From NCBI GenBank assembly GCA_028095005.1, contig CM051460.1, positions 154,499,461 to 154,563,460 of the forward strand: a stretch of DNA of 64,000 nt. The letters run 5' to 3'. Source of the stretch: Rhynchospora pubera. Its lineage: Eukaryota > Streptophyta > Magnoliopsida > Poales > Cyperaceae. The notes beneath the pieces were generated by a model. That model was not told the origin of the DNA and did not search any database. It was given only the letters and a program-made list of their open reading frames with translations. The translations under genes were made by a program, and so were the position numbers. This document shows positions 1-11,523 of the stretch, in pieces (within the stretch, counting starts at the first letter, position 1; each line of letters opens with the position of its first letter).

Positions 1-108
1 TTAACATCGCATCTTATTTTCTGCAAGCGGTTTCTTGCTTCGTAACTCATCCACAAGCACAAGCAGGTAAAAAACAGGCTGCACCTAAAATAATAAAAAA
101 TAAAATAA

Positions 109-182
109 GGATCTTGATGGAGTCGAACCATCATCCCCCTGGAATATTCAGGGACTCTATCCAACTTTTGAGCTAAAGATCC
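109..182 (-). tRNA. tRNA-like gene or tRNA pseudogene
   Basis: On the minus strand 74 nt fold into a complete cloverleaf: 7-bp acceptor stem (GGATCTT with AAGATCC), D arm with GG in its loop, a 5-bp anticodon stem (CCCTG with CAGGG), a 4-nt variable region, and a 5-bp T stem with loop TTCGACT. The B box GGTTCGACTCC is perfect, an A-box-like TAGCTC is present, and T-rich stretches that could terminate Pol III follow the 3' end. The canonical anticodon positions read TAT (Ile UAU), but position 33 is A instead of the near-universal U, and the loop contains the palindrome GAATATTC. It could therefore be a decayed tRNA or a tRNA-derived fragment. Isotype is uncertain. Confidence 0.6.
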
Positions 183-314
183 GCGTAATGAAAATTATAA
201 TGATATGATAAATTATTATATATATAAAAACAAATTACCGTATATAATACATTAATTATTTTCTTTTTGTAAAGGAGAAACAACAAAAAGGGACAAACGC
301 CCCAAGTTAACAAT

Positions 315-482
315 GGGGCCGTTTGGATCGCTTAGGAGGTTGGAGAATTTAGGAAAGTTGCAATTCCTAGGAATAAATTTATCGGGAAGTGTGTAATTTT
401 GTGAAGAGTTTAGATTGTTTATAATAAATTTATAGTAGGAAGACGAAATTCCCCAAAATTCCATAGGGATCCAAACGGCCCC
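315..482. mobile_element. MITE, Harbinger-like (GGGGCCGTTTGGATC family)
   Basis: A 168-bp element with perfect terminal inverted repeats (GGGGCCGTTTGGATC at the left, its complement at the right) and a 3-bp direct duplication AAT at 312-314 and 483-485. Three-base duplications and G-rich termini fit PIF/Harbinger-derived MITEs. It has no coding capacity. The interior shares the stretch GTGTGTAATTTTGTGAAGAGTTT with MITEs at 25067 and, more loosely, with the GGTGCG group, so the groups are related. Confidence 0.85.
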
Positions 483-485
483 AAT

Positions 486-2200
486 AATACTTCCAGCAAA
501 TTATCGTTCCAATTATTTATCCTTAGTTGGGCAATGTTGGTCAAACAATTTTATTCTAAAGCTGTGTTTCAGAATTTGGTGGGAAAAGGTAAAAAATTGG
601 GATAGAAAGGGAGGAAAGTGAACGAATTTTCCATTTTCTTCAATCTTTTCTTTATAGCTTATCCAGATTCTCCCTAGTTAACCTTGATTTTCCCTGAAAA
701 CTTATAGTTCTAGAACAAATTAACTCTATTGAATGATTTTCCCTGAAAATAGTTCTAAAGTAGAACAACTCTATTGGACAAGAATTGGTCAGTTAACCCT
801 CTCCCCATTCTCCTTCATTATCCCCATCATTCATTTCTAGAGGATAGCCTAAGTTGAACAATGTTTATAATATTAATTTTTTTACTTATTTATGTTACAT
901 AAAAATAATATATCACTCCCTTGGAAGGCCACCGGCAATAATCAACACTTCAAGGTTGTCTATTAGTACATATAAACCGCACAGTAGACGGAAGCTACGC
1001 GGAACTCAATAGCACGTACCAGCAACAAAGAGGTGGTCAACACTAATATCATGCCTTACACTGCACAAATTTCTTAAACCACTCTATCAAAAGAGACCAA
1101 CGTGAAAGTTGCACACAGACATTTCTGCACAAAATTTTGAATGATAAACCAACTAAATTATTGTAAATTATAAAATAATTAAATAACAAAATGCCAAAAG
1201 TATAACATCATAAAAATAATAACCAATAACCAAAAATTGAGCTTGTACCTTAAATATTAAGGTACATGAGAAATTTCACTCGTAGATCAAGACCATCCAA
1301 CCACTTAACCAACTACACAGCAACCAACGAACATCATATACTAACATTTACCAACTGACAACTCCGATACGGAGAATTTATACCTTCAACTAATAATACA
1401 AACATTTTCCTAGAAAAACCTCATATGACATTAAAGATAACATAGAAACACTTTCTTGCATCAAAGTCAAATATAACATACATTAAAAAAATGACTAAAA
1501 ATATGCAGTAACTATGCCTCAACTCAATTCAAAATCAATATTTATCACAACCAAACATAAAAAGTTTGAATACTTCTAAATTTTCTTTCTCATACTTCAT
1601 AACCAAATATACCACATGAAACAAAAAATATATCTTTGCCACCAAAACAAGGATCAATCGCTCTCTAATCAAGAGAATGATTTACCAAAAAAATATCATC
1701 TCATAGAAGTTACTAAAGGATTTAAGCATTACGAATATTAGACAACTTGATAACATGGAGTCACAAGGACCTTTCGATAAGATAATACGAGAACATTTAG
1801 CTAGTCCGATAAAATAAATGATTATCCATTTGAATGCCAATTTGACAAGGCCTGTATACATATTATAATGGATAAACCAAAATGTTTGCCACTTTTTTAA
1901 ACCAAACAGTCTAGCATAGCATATACACCCTAATATCAAATTTATAGTAATTCAAACAACATAACTTTTTATCAGATGTTCATGCAATAATAGTTCCGAA
2001 ATCAAGTTCAGGCATATGGACACCGTACTTCGTTGTTATGTTCAGATCTGATTTTTCTCTCTAATTCAACATGAAAAATTCTATAATCATTATATATAAA
2101 CGAGTTAGCTTTAAATTATACCTCAATAGAGCAGTTCAGTGAGCTTCAATCGCAACGCATCCATCATCAATCATCAGCACGAATTTAAGAGCAATATGAG
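486..2200. other. Intergenic AT-rich stretch, no gene recognised
   Basis: No ORF with family features is seen. A relatively GC-rich patch at about 920-1130 resembles unique transcribed or regulatory DNA more than repeat, but I cannot assign it. Short ORFs here look like chance. Confidence 0.5.
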
Positions 2201-3036
2201 TAGATCAGGAGCACTGTGCAGAATATCTAAGTGGAGAGAAGAGAGAAGAGAGGAAAGAGGGAGAGAGAAAGAGAGAGGAGAAGACGAACACAAGCAAGGG
2301 AGAACCTGGGGCTAAGAAACAAATTTCCCCATGCGATCTCCCCCGCGCAACAACAAAATAATATTTTATTACTGTAGTTGACCCGCCATGCGAGCGCACC
2401 CAACATGGCAAGGGTCTCTAAGTACAAAATATCTATACAAGATGATCAGATCAGAAAGCTTACAGCTGTGACAATCCACACTTACCAAAACCTCCTCGTT
2501 GATTGAATCAAACATCGAATCAAGCACTCCAATCGTAGATCTACACAATACTTCTTTCCTTCGTGCGTTGATTTACAAGATCTGAAGCAAACAGCTTCGA
2601 TCCTTCAGCGATCCACCCTCCAATGGAGGAAACACCATGCGCGATCAGAGAGAAGACATAGAAGGTCGATTTCTTAGATCAGATCTAGTATAAAACCAGA
2701 TCTGCAACCGATTTCAACACTCCTGCCTTGCTTTTTCAGATAGGCATCGCCAGATCTAACACCGAGCAGTTACCCATCCCGATCTGATAAAGATAAATTG
2801 AAATACCTCATATCTATCCTTACGAAATCATCTTATCTTACAAATAGAAATTAGTTGAAGAGAAATTTCTAGGAAAACAAATGGTTCTGCATCAAAAGAT
2901 CGTCGATTCGTCGCCACCATCTAAACTCGCTCGCCTCTTCAAATTGCACCAAAGAAGCAAGAATAAAAGAAAGGTCGAAGAGGGAACTAACCCTAATTTG
3001 TGAAGGAAATAACTGAAGAGGTTATGTATTTATATT
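2200..3036 (-). promoter_or_regulatory. Possible 5' end of an unrecognised minus-strand transcript
   Basis: On the minus strand a canonical TATA box TATAAATA lies at 3027-3034. About 35 bp downstream is a telo-box-like TTAGGGTTAG (2988-2997), an element common in plant 5' leaders of translation-related genes. An ATG at about 2921 opens a short frame that reaches a possible splice donor (GTAAGATAAG near 2835). Farther down, at about 2220-2300, is a strong CT-rich tract, and a second possible donor (GAG/GTATAA) lies near 2122. I could not build a protein of any recognisable family from these pieces, so a non-coding or 5'-UTR-rich transcript is equally possible. Confidence 0.3.
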
Positions 3037-3676
3037 GGGTGTTTGGAGAACTGGACGGTGGATTTAAGGAGGTTGAGACTTGGACGGGTCAGATCTAACC
3101 ACGCGTAAATTTCTGATTTGTTGGGACACGTGGTGGTGGTTCTTTTATGTCGGTAATAGTAGTAATAATAATAAAGAGGTTGCGTTGCGTGATAAGCTTT
3201 CTGGTTCTTTGATTATTCAAAAGGACAATGACAGCCTGTTTATGCGTGGAACGCGTGGTAGGTCCATTCTTCAAAAAACGTCATTGCTTGCGTCATTTTA
3301 TACGTTGTTATCTTGTGATTACATCTGTGCAACCTTCTGTGCGTTTACTTCGTGATGACTGCTGTTATTTTGTTTCAATAATATTCTCGAAGAAGCTTAT
3401 TTGTAGCTGGCCAGCCCATAAGAGTTAAGACGCCTATTTAGATATATAGAACTTAATTAATTTTTAAATACAAATTGAAATTGTAATATTACTTTATTTC
3501 ATTTTAAATTAAATAATGAATGCATGTTTAAAGTAAATATGACATCGAGATTTTCACCAAAACAAAAGAAAATTAGATGCATAGTTGCGGCTCCACGGCA
3601 ACCACGGCCTAGATATGTCTAATTCATCATTTCTTACTGGACAGGGATTGTTTTCGTGTTGAGCTTCTAAACATTT

Positions 3677-4116
3677 GGGGTGTGTTTGGCAAGTTTAGAA
3701 TAAGCCTAATTCCATATCAAAAAAAAAAAAGAATAAGCCTAATTCAGCATAGGGCTTTATTCAAAAGTTACCAAACAGCTTTCGGAATAGGCAAAACGGC
3801 TAATTCATGGCCTTATTCTTATTCGGTCAAAAAGATAAAATTAGCTTGTGAATTAGGCTAGCATCCATTGGAAATAATAAAAAAGGAGACATAAAAAGAC
3901 TGTGGGCCCCACTGTATTGTTTTTTTACCCATTCCCTTGATACAAATGTCTTTAACATTTCCCCTGTACAAATCTCTTAGCAGTTACTATTATCATTACA
4001 ATAATAATTACTTTAATTAATTTTTATAATTAATTTTATTATATTAATTATTATTATTTGTATATTATTTTACTTATTAGTAATATATTATACAGTTTCA
4101 TTTTATCTTACAATTA

Positions 4117-4159
<43 letters not shown>

Positions 4160-4768
4160 TAATTTTATTAATTTGAGTTCGTAATTACAATTATTTTTAT
4201 AACATTAGTTATTATTAGCAGTATATTATTATATATTTCATTTTATCTTACAGTTTATTATTATTATTATTATATAATGATAATAGTAATAATACTTATA
4301 ATTACTATAATTACTGTATTAATAATTTTTATTATATTATACGGTTAATTAGTATTATCATTAATATGATTAGTATTATTTTACTCATTTGTTTTGAATC
4401 AATTATTATTATGATAATTATTTAAATAAATTTATTTATTCATTTTAAAATAATAAATATAATAATTATTGTATTTATTAATATTATCTAAATTATTACT
4501 TTAATGATTTTTTAATTAATGTATTTATATTATTATTATGAATATAAATTATTATTATATTATTTTCATTCATTCTTATAATGACAAATTGTTCAAAACA
4601 AAATCAAATCATTATTATATTCTTTTCTTTCCTTATTCTTATTCACAACACACCATCCAAACAACATCTCCTTATTCATGAATAAACAATTCTCCTAATT
4701 CTAATTCAAAATTCTTATTCATGAATTTCCTTATTCATTCTTATTCACTCCACTTCCAAACACACCCC
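3677..4768. mobile_element. Non-autonomous TIR element, about 1.1 kb, AT-rich interior
   Basis: Bounded by GGGGTGTGTTTGG at the left and CCAAACACACCCC at the right, a perfect 13-bp inverted terminus. Subterminal repeats of the type AATAAG(CC)TAATTC occur near both ends. The middle is made almost only of A and T, with long ATTATT runs. No transposase is present. A clean target duplication is not seen, so superfamily assignment (Harbinger-like by terminus) is tentative. Confidence 0.65.
4115..4157. repeat. (TTA)n microsatellite
   Basis: An almost uninterrupted ATT/TTA trinucleotide run of about 40 bp inside the 3677-4768 element, with shorter runs of the same kind at about 4258-4275. Confidence 0.9.
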
Positions 4769-6564
4769 ATATTATACAAAGGATAAAGACGAATAAACAA
4801 TTTCTTTAACTTTTTAATTTTTATATTATTAACCAATATTACGGGCCCGATAACCATCATTTCAAGATTTATCATCCTCATCATTTCTTAATATTTGAAT
4901 TAATTGCATTCTAAAAAAAAAAGAATGATAGGGATAATGAGAATTTTTTAAAAATGTCATTATTGAAGCACATCCCTTCATCCCATCATCCTCATCATCC
5001 CACTCTAATTATCTTTTATTTTTTTCGGCCATCCTGTGAATTTGCAATTAATTTCAATTTCAGAGGGCAAATAAGAATTTTTGTTTTGTCCGCTAGCTCG
5101 CCTTCAAAATGTGAATTAAATATTTTTTATTTATACATAAATGTTCTAGTTAATACAAGCAACTATTTTAGTTAATATTTTTTTTCTTGAACAGTTAGTA
5201 AGATTAACCAAAACAGTTAATTATTTTTCCAGAACAGTTAGTAAGATTAACCAGAACAATTAGTAACATTAACCAGAACAGTTAGCGATTTTTTCAGAAC
5301 TGTTAATAATATTAACCAGAACAGTTAGTTATTTTTCCATAACTTTTCTTTTCTGATTTTAATTTCTATTGAATGAATTGTGTTTTTTCCACTTTTCTAT
5401 ATTGCGAAATTAGAGTGTTTTCTTTCAAATCCCAATTTTTATCCTTTTTTTTACTTTACTTGTATCTTTATTTGCATATCCACTTGAGAGTTGAAAACGC
5501 GAGTATGGTACTGGAAAACATATTAGAAAAAACTTTCATTCTTCACATCTAATTATTTTTATGCATATACCTAATTGTTTATTTTAATTAGATAACAATG
5601 ATGTCATGTGCAAGTGCTCTGTCATTTTCCTAGCTTATCTATTAATATTCGAAAATGAAACTTAATTAAAAAAAAAACAGTGAAGGTAGAAGGAGAGTAT
5701 ATTGGATTAATTGTATTCTAACAAAATGATGGGATGGGGATGAGATCCCCTGGACTTTCTTATTAATAAAGACATGTTAGATAATTAATAAAGATTTGGG
5801 CATGACGAGAATGATAGAATCTATAGGATGATGGAAAGTAATTTTATAAGTCATAAAACAGAGTCCAGTTCCATCAATTTTTATCTCATTACTTTTTAAC
5901 CGCATTTGATATCCTTGGATGTATTTTAAAAATAAAGATATAGCAAACTAAAATACAATTTGACTACCATTTCAATTTATTATTCCACCGTCCAAATGAA
6001 AAAAATATAAAAAAATAAATTCAATTTGGAAACAATTTTTGCTAGATGTTGTTTGTAATATATATATACATATATACATACAATTAAAATAACATGTAGA
6101 CTTGAATTGCAATTATAATATCTTTATTCTAAAAATGACCCCACAACCAAAAAGAATTAAACAATTACAATATAATAAAAATATTATAACCTTACCTAAC
6201 AATAAGATATATCTCTACCCAAGCCGAATATACGAATATTATCTGAAATATTATAGATTGTAATTTGTAATTTTAAATAAAAGACTAATTTTAGTCAAAC
6301 CGAATATACCGAATTTACTGTAATCACCGAGTATACAATGAGACATATCTTTACCCAAACCGAATATACTGAATTTCTGTAGTTACCGAGTATTTCTAAT
6401 TTTAGTCTCGTAAATAATCGTCTCTATATTTATAAAATCAATCTTTTTTTTCATATTGTCAATCCACAACGACTGTAACCCAGACAAAATATTTTAGTCG
6501 GGAATTCAAGATATTGTCAATATTTTCCTTGGCAATAACAGGAAGTGGGCTTTTTCTTCATGTC
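4769..6564. other. AT-rich intergenic DNA with short local repeats
   Basis: No gene recognised. It holds the AACAGTTAG repeat cluster (listed separately) and, at about 6200-6400, two or three diverged copies of a unit containing CCGAATATAC and ACCGAGTAT. Stretches at about 4850-5000 and 5720-5830 share loosely inverted CCATCATCC-type motifs and may be the ends of an old element. Confidence 0.5.
5190..5332 (+). repeat. Short tandem array of AACAGTTAG units
   Basis: Five to six diverged copies of a roughly 22-bp unit (CAGAACAGTTAGTAAGATTA type) alternate with a T-rich variant. Each copy contains CAGTTA or its near form, which matches the plant MYB core CNGTTR. Whether this is regulatory or chance slippage cannot be decided from sequence. 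Confidence 0.6.
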
Positions 6565-6720
6565 TGGTGCGTTTGGATTGTTGGAAGAAAGAAGAAGAAG
6601 AAGGAAGAAAAAGAAAAAAATTATAAACAATCCAAACTCTTCACAAAGTTACACACTTTCCAATACTTCATCCCACTTATTTCCTTCTTTTTTTCTTTCC
6701 ACACCTATCCAAACAGAGCC
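6565..6720. mobile_element. MITE, GGTGCGTTTGGAT family
   Basis: A 156-bp element starting TGGTGCGTTTGGATTG and ending ATCCAAACAGAGCC, flanked by a 3-bp duplication GTC (6562-6564 and 6721-6723). Behind the left end is the family's GAAGAAGAAG purine tract, and the right half carries the complementary TTTCTTTCC pyrimidine tract. It is the same family as 7558, 9863, 16501, 18217 and 23754. Confidence 0.85.
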
Positions 6721-7514
6721 GTCGAGTGGCAATTGATTTGCTCCTTGTCTGCCTAGGGGCAGGCGAGATCTTCCTTTGCACGAATTTACGGGTCGGCACT
6801 AATTTTAGTTTTATTTTTTATATATAATTGGGCCTTTTCATTTTTAAACCTTTTTATTAAAAAAAATCAAGATCGATACTGTTTTCGCTTTATATTTTGT
6901 CTATTACGCAGATTTCATCGGGCATTCAGTATATTACATTCGGGGAAATAAATATAAAAGTCGAACTATAGATTTTTTTTGGTACGTTTTATATTTCTAT
7001 GACTTAAAAAAATCATGTTCCACTTTCATATCGAGTTGTTGAGCGAGAAATTGGGGGGGAGGGATTAGGTTGGCATTTCTTGAATATGAAAGCAATCTGC
7101 TCTATATTTTATCAATGGGGTAATTCGAGATACGCCACTCCAAAAATCTAAAATTCGAAATATGTCATGCATGCATAATAACTAATTGGTTTTTTTGCCG
7201 CTACAAAACAATAATAATTTGTTTTATGCCGTCGATTGATTAAAAAAAAAAGTAGAAACAAAAAATATATATTACGAGGGAAGGAGTTTGACATATTTTG
7301 AGCAGATAATTAAAAATTTTCAAAATGTCAAACAATTGGAATTTATTGGTCCGACAAGACGGATTGCAAGTATCAAAGATACAAATGTTGGCCTTAAGAT
7401 ACAAGGCCTCGTTTGGATTCTTTAGGAATAAGGAAGAATAGTTTCTTTCTAGAAATAGTTTCTTTATAGACATCCAAACTAGTTAGGAATAAGAAGAAAA
7501 ATAGTTTCTATTGA

Positions 7515-7828
7515 GGCCATTTGGATCACTAAGGAATAAGAGGAATAGCTTCTTCCTGGGTGCGTTTGGATCGTTGGAAGAAAGAAGAAGAAGAAGGAAG
7601 AAGAAGAAAAAAAATTATAAACAATTCAAACTCTTCCCAAAATTACACACTTCCCAATACTTCTTCCCACTTCTTCCCTTCTTCCCTTCTTCCCACACCT
7701 ATCCAAACGCACCCTAGACGGAAATTTATTCCTAACCATCCAAATTTTTCACAAAGTTACACACTTTCTAATATTTTCCGCATAGGAATAGGCTATTCCT
7801 CTTATTCCTAAGCGATCCAAACGGCTCC
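7515..7828. mobile_element. Middle MITE of the nest (GGGGCCGTTTGGATC-related)
   Basis: Termini GGCCATTTGGATCACTAAGG and CCTAAGCGATCCAAACGGCTCC are inverted relatives, belonging to the family seen at 315 and 25067. It is itself split at 7558-7714 by a GGTGCG-type MITE. Flanks TGA and AGA are an imperfect duplication. Confidence 0.7.
7558..7714. mobile_element. Inner MITE of the nest (GGGTGCGTTTGGATC family)
   Basis: A 157-bp element with inverted ends GGGTGCGTTTGGAT and ATCCAAACGCACCC and the typical GAAGAAGAAG tract. It lies inside the 7515-7828 element, so it inserted last. No exact 3-bp duplication survives (CCT at the left, TAG at the right). Confidence 0.8.
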
Positions 7829-8144
7829 AGATAGGATTAGTTTCTTTTCAGAAATAGCTTTTTCCAACAATTATATATACATAATTTCAATAAATTAGCT
7901 AAATACTAATACCTAAGTGAAATTCAATGTGCTCTTTAATTAGTACTTTATTTAATATTAAAATAATAAATTTTAATAATTTATTTAAATTAATATCAAT
8001 TTGCTTATTTCTAACAAACCATCCAAACAACATTTATTCTTCCTAAGAATAGTTTTTTCCCACTTTTCCCAAAGTTACACTATTTCCAATGTTTTCTTCA
8101 TAAAATTCTTATTCCTTCCTTATTTTCATACCATCCAAACGATC

Positions 8145-8762
8145 TAAAGGAGATTATGTTCGCTAAATTTGGCAGTTCTTGTCATTTTTCTTTTCAAAGA
8201 AAAAAATATAAAAAAATAGAAATAATCTTCATTTTCTATTTTCCAAATTTGAAGAATTATATTAGAGTAAGTTTATTGTGGATCATGATGTACAGGACCT
8301 TCTATGCATCCGGACGATTTTTCATTTTAATATTTTTATATTGTATATCTAATTTAACAAATATAATATTCTATATATTGAAATTTTGTACAAACAAAAT
8401 TGTACAATTTTACAATTATTATTTTTTAAATTTACTTAAACACATTTTTTTTATATTCTTGCCTCTTGGTATAATTTGTTTCTAAAATGACTAGTTTTAA
8501 AATTTTAACAAAAATAGTAAAAGAATTTATAAAAAATTCTCAAATTTGTTTGCTATAAGATTTTAGTTTGTAGATTAGATCAGTTAATTGAAGGCCTTGT
8601 CACGATGCATAATAAACTATCTCATTAATCATTATATTAAGCTAAGATATATGTTCATATGATACTGTTTCTTTTAATCGCGTTAACTTTTTTTATGCTG
8701 ATTAAATATATTTTACATTTCGAAAATAGAACTCTCGCAACTTCTCGGCTTCTACTTTTTTA
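8145..8762. other. AT-rich intergenic stretch
   Basis: A 109-codon open frame exists on the plus strand at 8156-8485, but it is low-complexity (Phe, Ile, Asn, Lys-rich), as expected from AT-rich DNA. I see no gene. Confidence 0.5.
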
Positions 8763-9847
8763 GGGCATGTTTCGTTCAGCTAAAGTTAGCAAACTTCTAC
8801 GTTAGAGGACTAACTTCAACAGTCCCACTCACCAAACACATTTGAAGGTAGCAAAGTTAGAGCTAACGTGAGCCTGCTTCTCAAACTTGGCGAATTGGTG
8901 AGTTAGGGAACGGTTGCGTCGCAAGAGAGAAAATAATTGATTAAAATATTAGTTGAAATAGAGAGAAACTATTAAAATAATCAAGAACATCTTTTTTTTA
9001 TTCTTCTTCCCCCTAAGCTGTTGTTTCCTCGGTAAAGCAAAAGAAAGGAGGTATGCGCCACAATTTCTCTTATCACCGCCTCTAGGCCGAAAGATAGCTG
9101 AAATAAACAACGATAATAAACTCTCTTAATTGCAACGATTCGATCAAGACCCGTTTCGTAGGGTTCTGTTGCTAGGAAAACCTTAGCACAAGAGGCTACC
9201 TAGATGGTCGTATCGGCGTTGCTGCGTTGGTGAGGGATTGAAAGGGGCAAGGTGCTTGCCAGCACTGGCAGCAATGCAGAATGGGTTTGCAAAATCACGG
9301 CGGTTACGCTGGACGTTGTGCTTAGTGTTGAACATAGTGTATAACCAATTTACCACTAGTCCTAATTTGGTGAAATTTATGTAATTTTGCTGGTAATTAT
9401 ATGATTTTTCTTCTGGTGTGAAGTTCCAACCTCCGAAATTCCTCCATTTCTTTTTTTTTTCTTTCTTTTGTTAATTTGAATAATACATCTAATATATCAT
9501 AATAATATTAATATTACGATGTTGAGTATTACTATTGTCATTGACAATATTATTTATTAATATAAATATTTTAATCAATGCGATGAATATAATAAGATCT
9601 CAAGGACCGATGTCAAAAAATAATAATTAAAAAAGATTTAGTCGGAAGATAAAAAATTAAAGTAAATTATTATTTTATTTATTTTCTATATCTCTAACTT
9701 CAACACGTTGCACCAAACATCATTCTCTAACTTCAAGTTAGCACAAACTTTCCACAATCTCTAACTTCACTAATGTCAACCTCTACCTTCAAAATTACAA
9801 ACTTCAACCTCTAACTTCTCTAACTTCACCTCCAACCAAACGTACCC
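8763..9847. mobile_element. Non-autonomous Harbinger-like element, 1.1 kb
   Basis: Inverted termini GGGCATGTTTCGTT and AACCAAACGTACCC with a perfect TTA duplication (8760-8762 and 9848-9850), the hallmark target of PIF/Harbinger. Subterminal AAGTTAG-type repeats occur in one orientation at the left and the complementary CTAACTTC motif many times at the right. No transposase frame is visible, so it is a deletion derivative moved in trans. Confidence 0.8.
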
Positions 9848-9862
9848 TTAGGTCTTAGCTTA

Positions 9863-10009
9863 GGCTCCGTTTGGATAGGTGTGGGAAGAAGGGAAGAAGG
9901 GAAGAATTATTGGAAAGTGTGTAACTTTGTGAAGAGTTTGGATTGTTTATAATTTTTTTTCTTCTTCTTCCTTCTTCTTCTTCTTTTTTCCAACGATCCA
10001 AACGCACCC
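9863..10009. mobile_element. MITE, GGTGCGTTTGGAT family
   Basis: A 147-bp element, GGCTCCGTTTGGAT at the left and ATCCAAACGCACCC at the right, with a TTA duplication (9860-9862 and 10010-10012). It sits 13 bp from the end of the 8763-9847 element, so two independent insertions chose adjacent TTA sites. Confidence 0.9.
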
Positions 10010-10012
10010 TTA

Positions 10013-10690
10013 GCTCCCGTGGTTTACTATTGTTTATGCCCCGTATTGTTTGGGTCCTCTTAGCAGGTGCAAAAAACTCGGCAAGAGTGCTTGTTATTAT
10101 TATATAAAAGATATCCCTATTATCGATATATAACAGTACAAGATGATGATATCCAAACTCAGAATTTATTTTCTTATTGGGGTGCATAACGTCTAAAACG
10201 ACCATAAAAATGAGGTATTGCGTTAACCATTACGTTTTGAACGAAACGATCGAAATCACGAAAATACACATGGATGAAACTGACTATGTGTTGCGTTAAC
10301 CGTTTCGTTTTTAAAACTCAACCAAAATCTTTAACTGTTTCGTTTTATTTTAGACGAAACGAAACGAAAAAACGATTAAAATAGTCGCCGTTTTCACCGC
10401 TACGTAGGTATGTTTGAATTTCTTTTTGGGCCTTTCATGTCAAAGAAAACCTGGAGTAGGCCATGTGAGGTTACTTAACTGTTGCGCGACATATTTACAC
10501 ATGGAAGAGCCCAATTAAATAGATCCAGAAGCTACAAATGAAAGCCTCATTAACCTATTATGCCATGGGCTATTATTAAAAATGCGCACTAAGATAGGAA
10601 GAAATAGGCTGAGTAAAAAATATTTCCGTACAAAATTTTTCAGAAAATCCATAAATACCGATTGCTAATTTCTACACTTAATGACTTACT
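10013..10690. other. Intergenic, with repeated ACGAAACG motifs
   Basis: No gene seen. At about 10195-10375 the octamer-like motif CGTTTCGT and its complement ACGAAACG recur several times in both orientations together with GCGTTAACC, suggesting remnants of a repeat or element terminus. Confidence 0.45.
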
Positions 10691-11523
10691 ATACATTCTG
10701 AAAATAAAAATAATATAATTTGATGTGTATTTTCATATTACCCAAAATACCCTTCTTCCTCAACTCTCGTTCTATCCTCTTTCATGTCCATTCTCCAATA
10801 AATACTCCTCTCTTAACCTAGTCGACTCCCTCTTTTGCATCTCCAGGTTCAATTTAGACTTGGATGCATGGAATCAACAACTGTATAAAAGACCTATTTC
10901 CGCATATAGCTTAATTTATACAAAATTATTTGTCCTTTGTTCCAAACCTTCGTTAGTTTTTCTGTTTTTTATGGTATCTTTAGGAATTATTATTAGACGC
11001 TACATTTCAATAACACAAGTACAAGTTATAATATTTATTTGACAGATCAAAGACAATAGAACACACATATGTGTTGAAACCAACATTCAAAATTAATTGT
11101 GTTAAATATTTGCAAAACAAAGCAATTGCTAAGAAGATCATTTTTTAAAAATCTTTGCTTCTAATGAGTCCAGCATCAAAATTGTGCTGAAATCAATAAT
11201 GCGGATGCCATGGTAGGAGTTGGAGTAGCGAACTATTTCCTTTCTTCGTCAGGGTTTGTCTGGGTCTCTGTTAGACCGAAGGGAGTCCTCGGCTAGAGTT
11301 TGTATGAGATTGAGAGAGATCGTGAAAGGTTTGTGTGAGATCTAGAAACATCGTGATAGTAAGAGATGAGATGCAAAAGAGGATGTTGTCACCTGGTTCA
11401 GAGAGGAGAGTATTGGTTGGGAAATGGACAGGATAGAAAGAATACGAGAGTTGGGGGAGAAAGATATATTGGGTAATATGAAAATACACATTAAATTATA
11501 TTATTTTTATTTTTAGAATGTAT
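10691..11523. repeat. Long inverted repeat (about 155-bp arms), probable foldback transposon
   Basis: Left arm 10691-10845 and right arm 11367-11523 are inverted copies. The outer parts match well (ATACATTCT, then AAAATAAAAATAATAT, then GTGTATTTTCATATTACCC), as do the inner parts (CTCTTTTGCATCTC). About 520 bp of unrelated sequence lie between them. Long arms around non-coding DNA fit a Mutator-like foldback element. I could not fix the outer ends or a target duplication. Confidence 0.65.

Larger units (their letters stand above)
7405..8144. mobile_element. Outer element of a three-level MITE nest
   Basis: Left terminus GGCCTCGTTTGGATTC with AGGAATAAG behind it. The right end has the complementary ATTCCTTCCTTATTTTC and CCATCCAAACGATC. 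The element is split by the 7515-7828 element. The flanking triplets CAA and TAA are only partly matching. Non-coding. Confidence 0.6.

Noticed and set aside
8156..8485. 109-codon plus-strand ORF
   Set aside because: Low-complexity Phe/Ile/Asn/Lys content expected from AT-rich DNA. No start context or homology signal.
9855..10205. 116-codon minus-strand ORF
   Set aside because: Half of it is the translated MITE at 9863-10009, and the same peptide recurs in other frames wherever that MITE family occurs. Not a gene.
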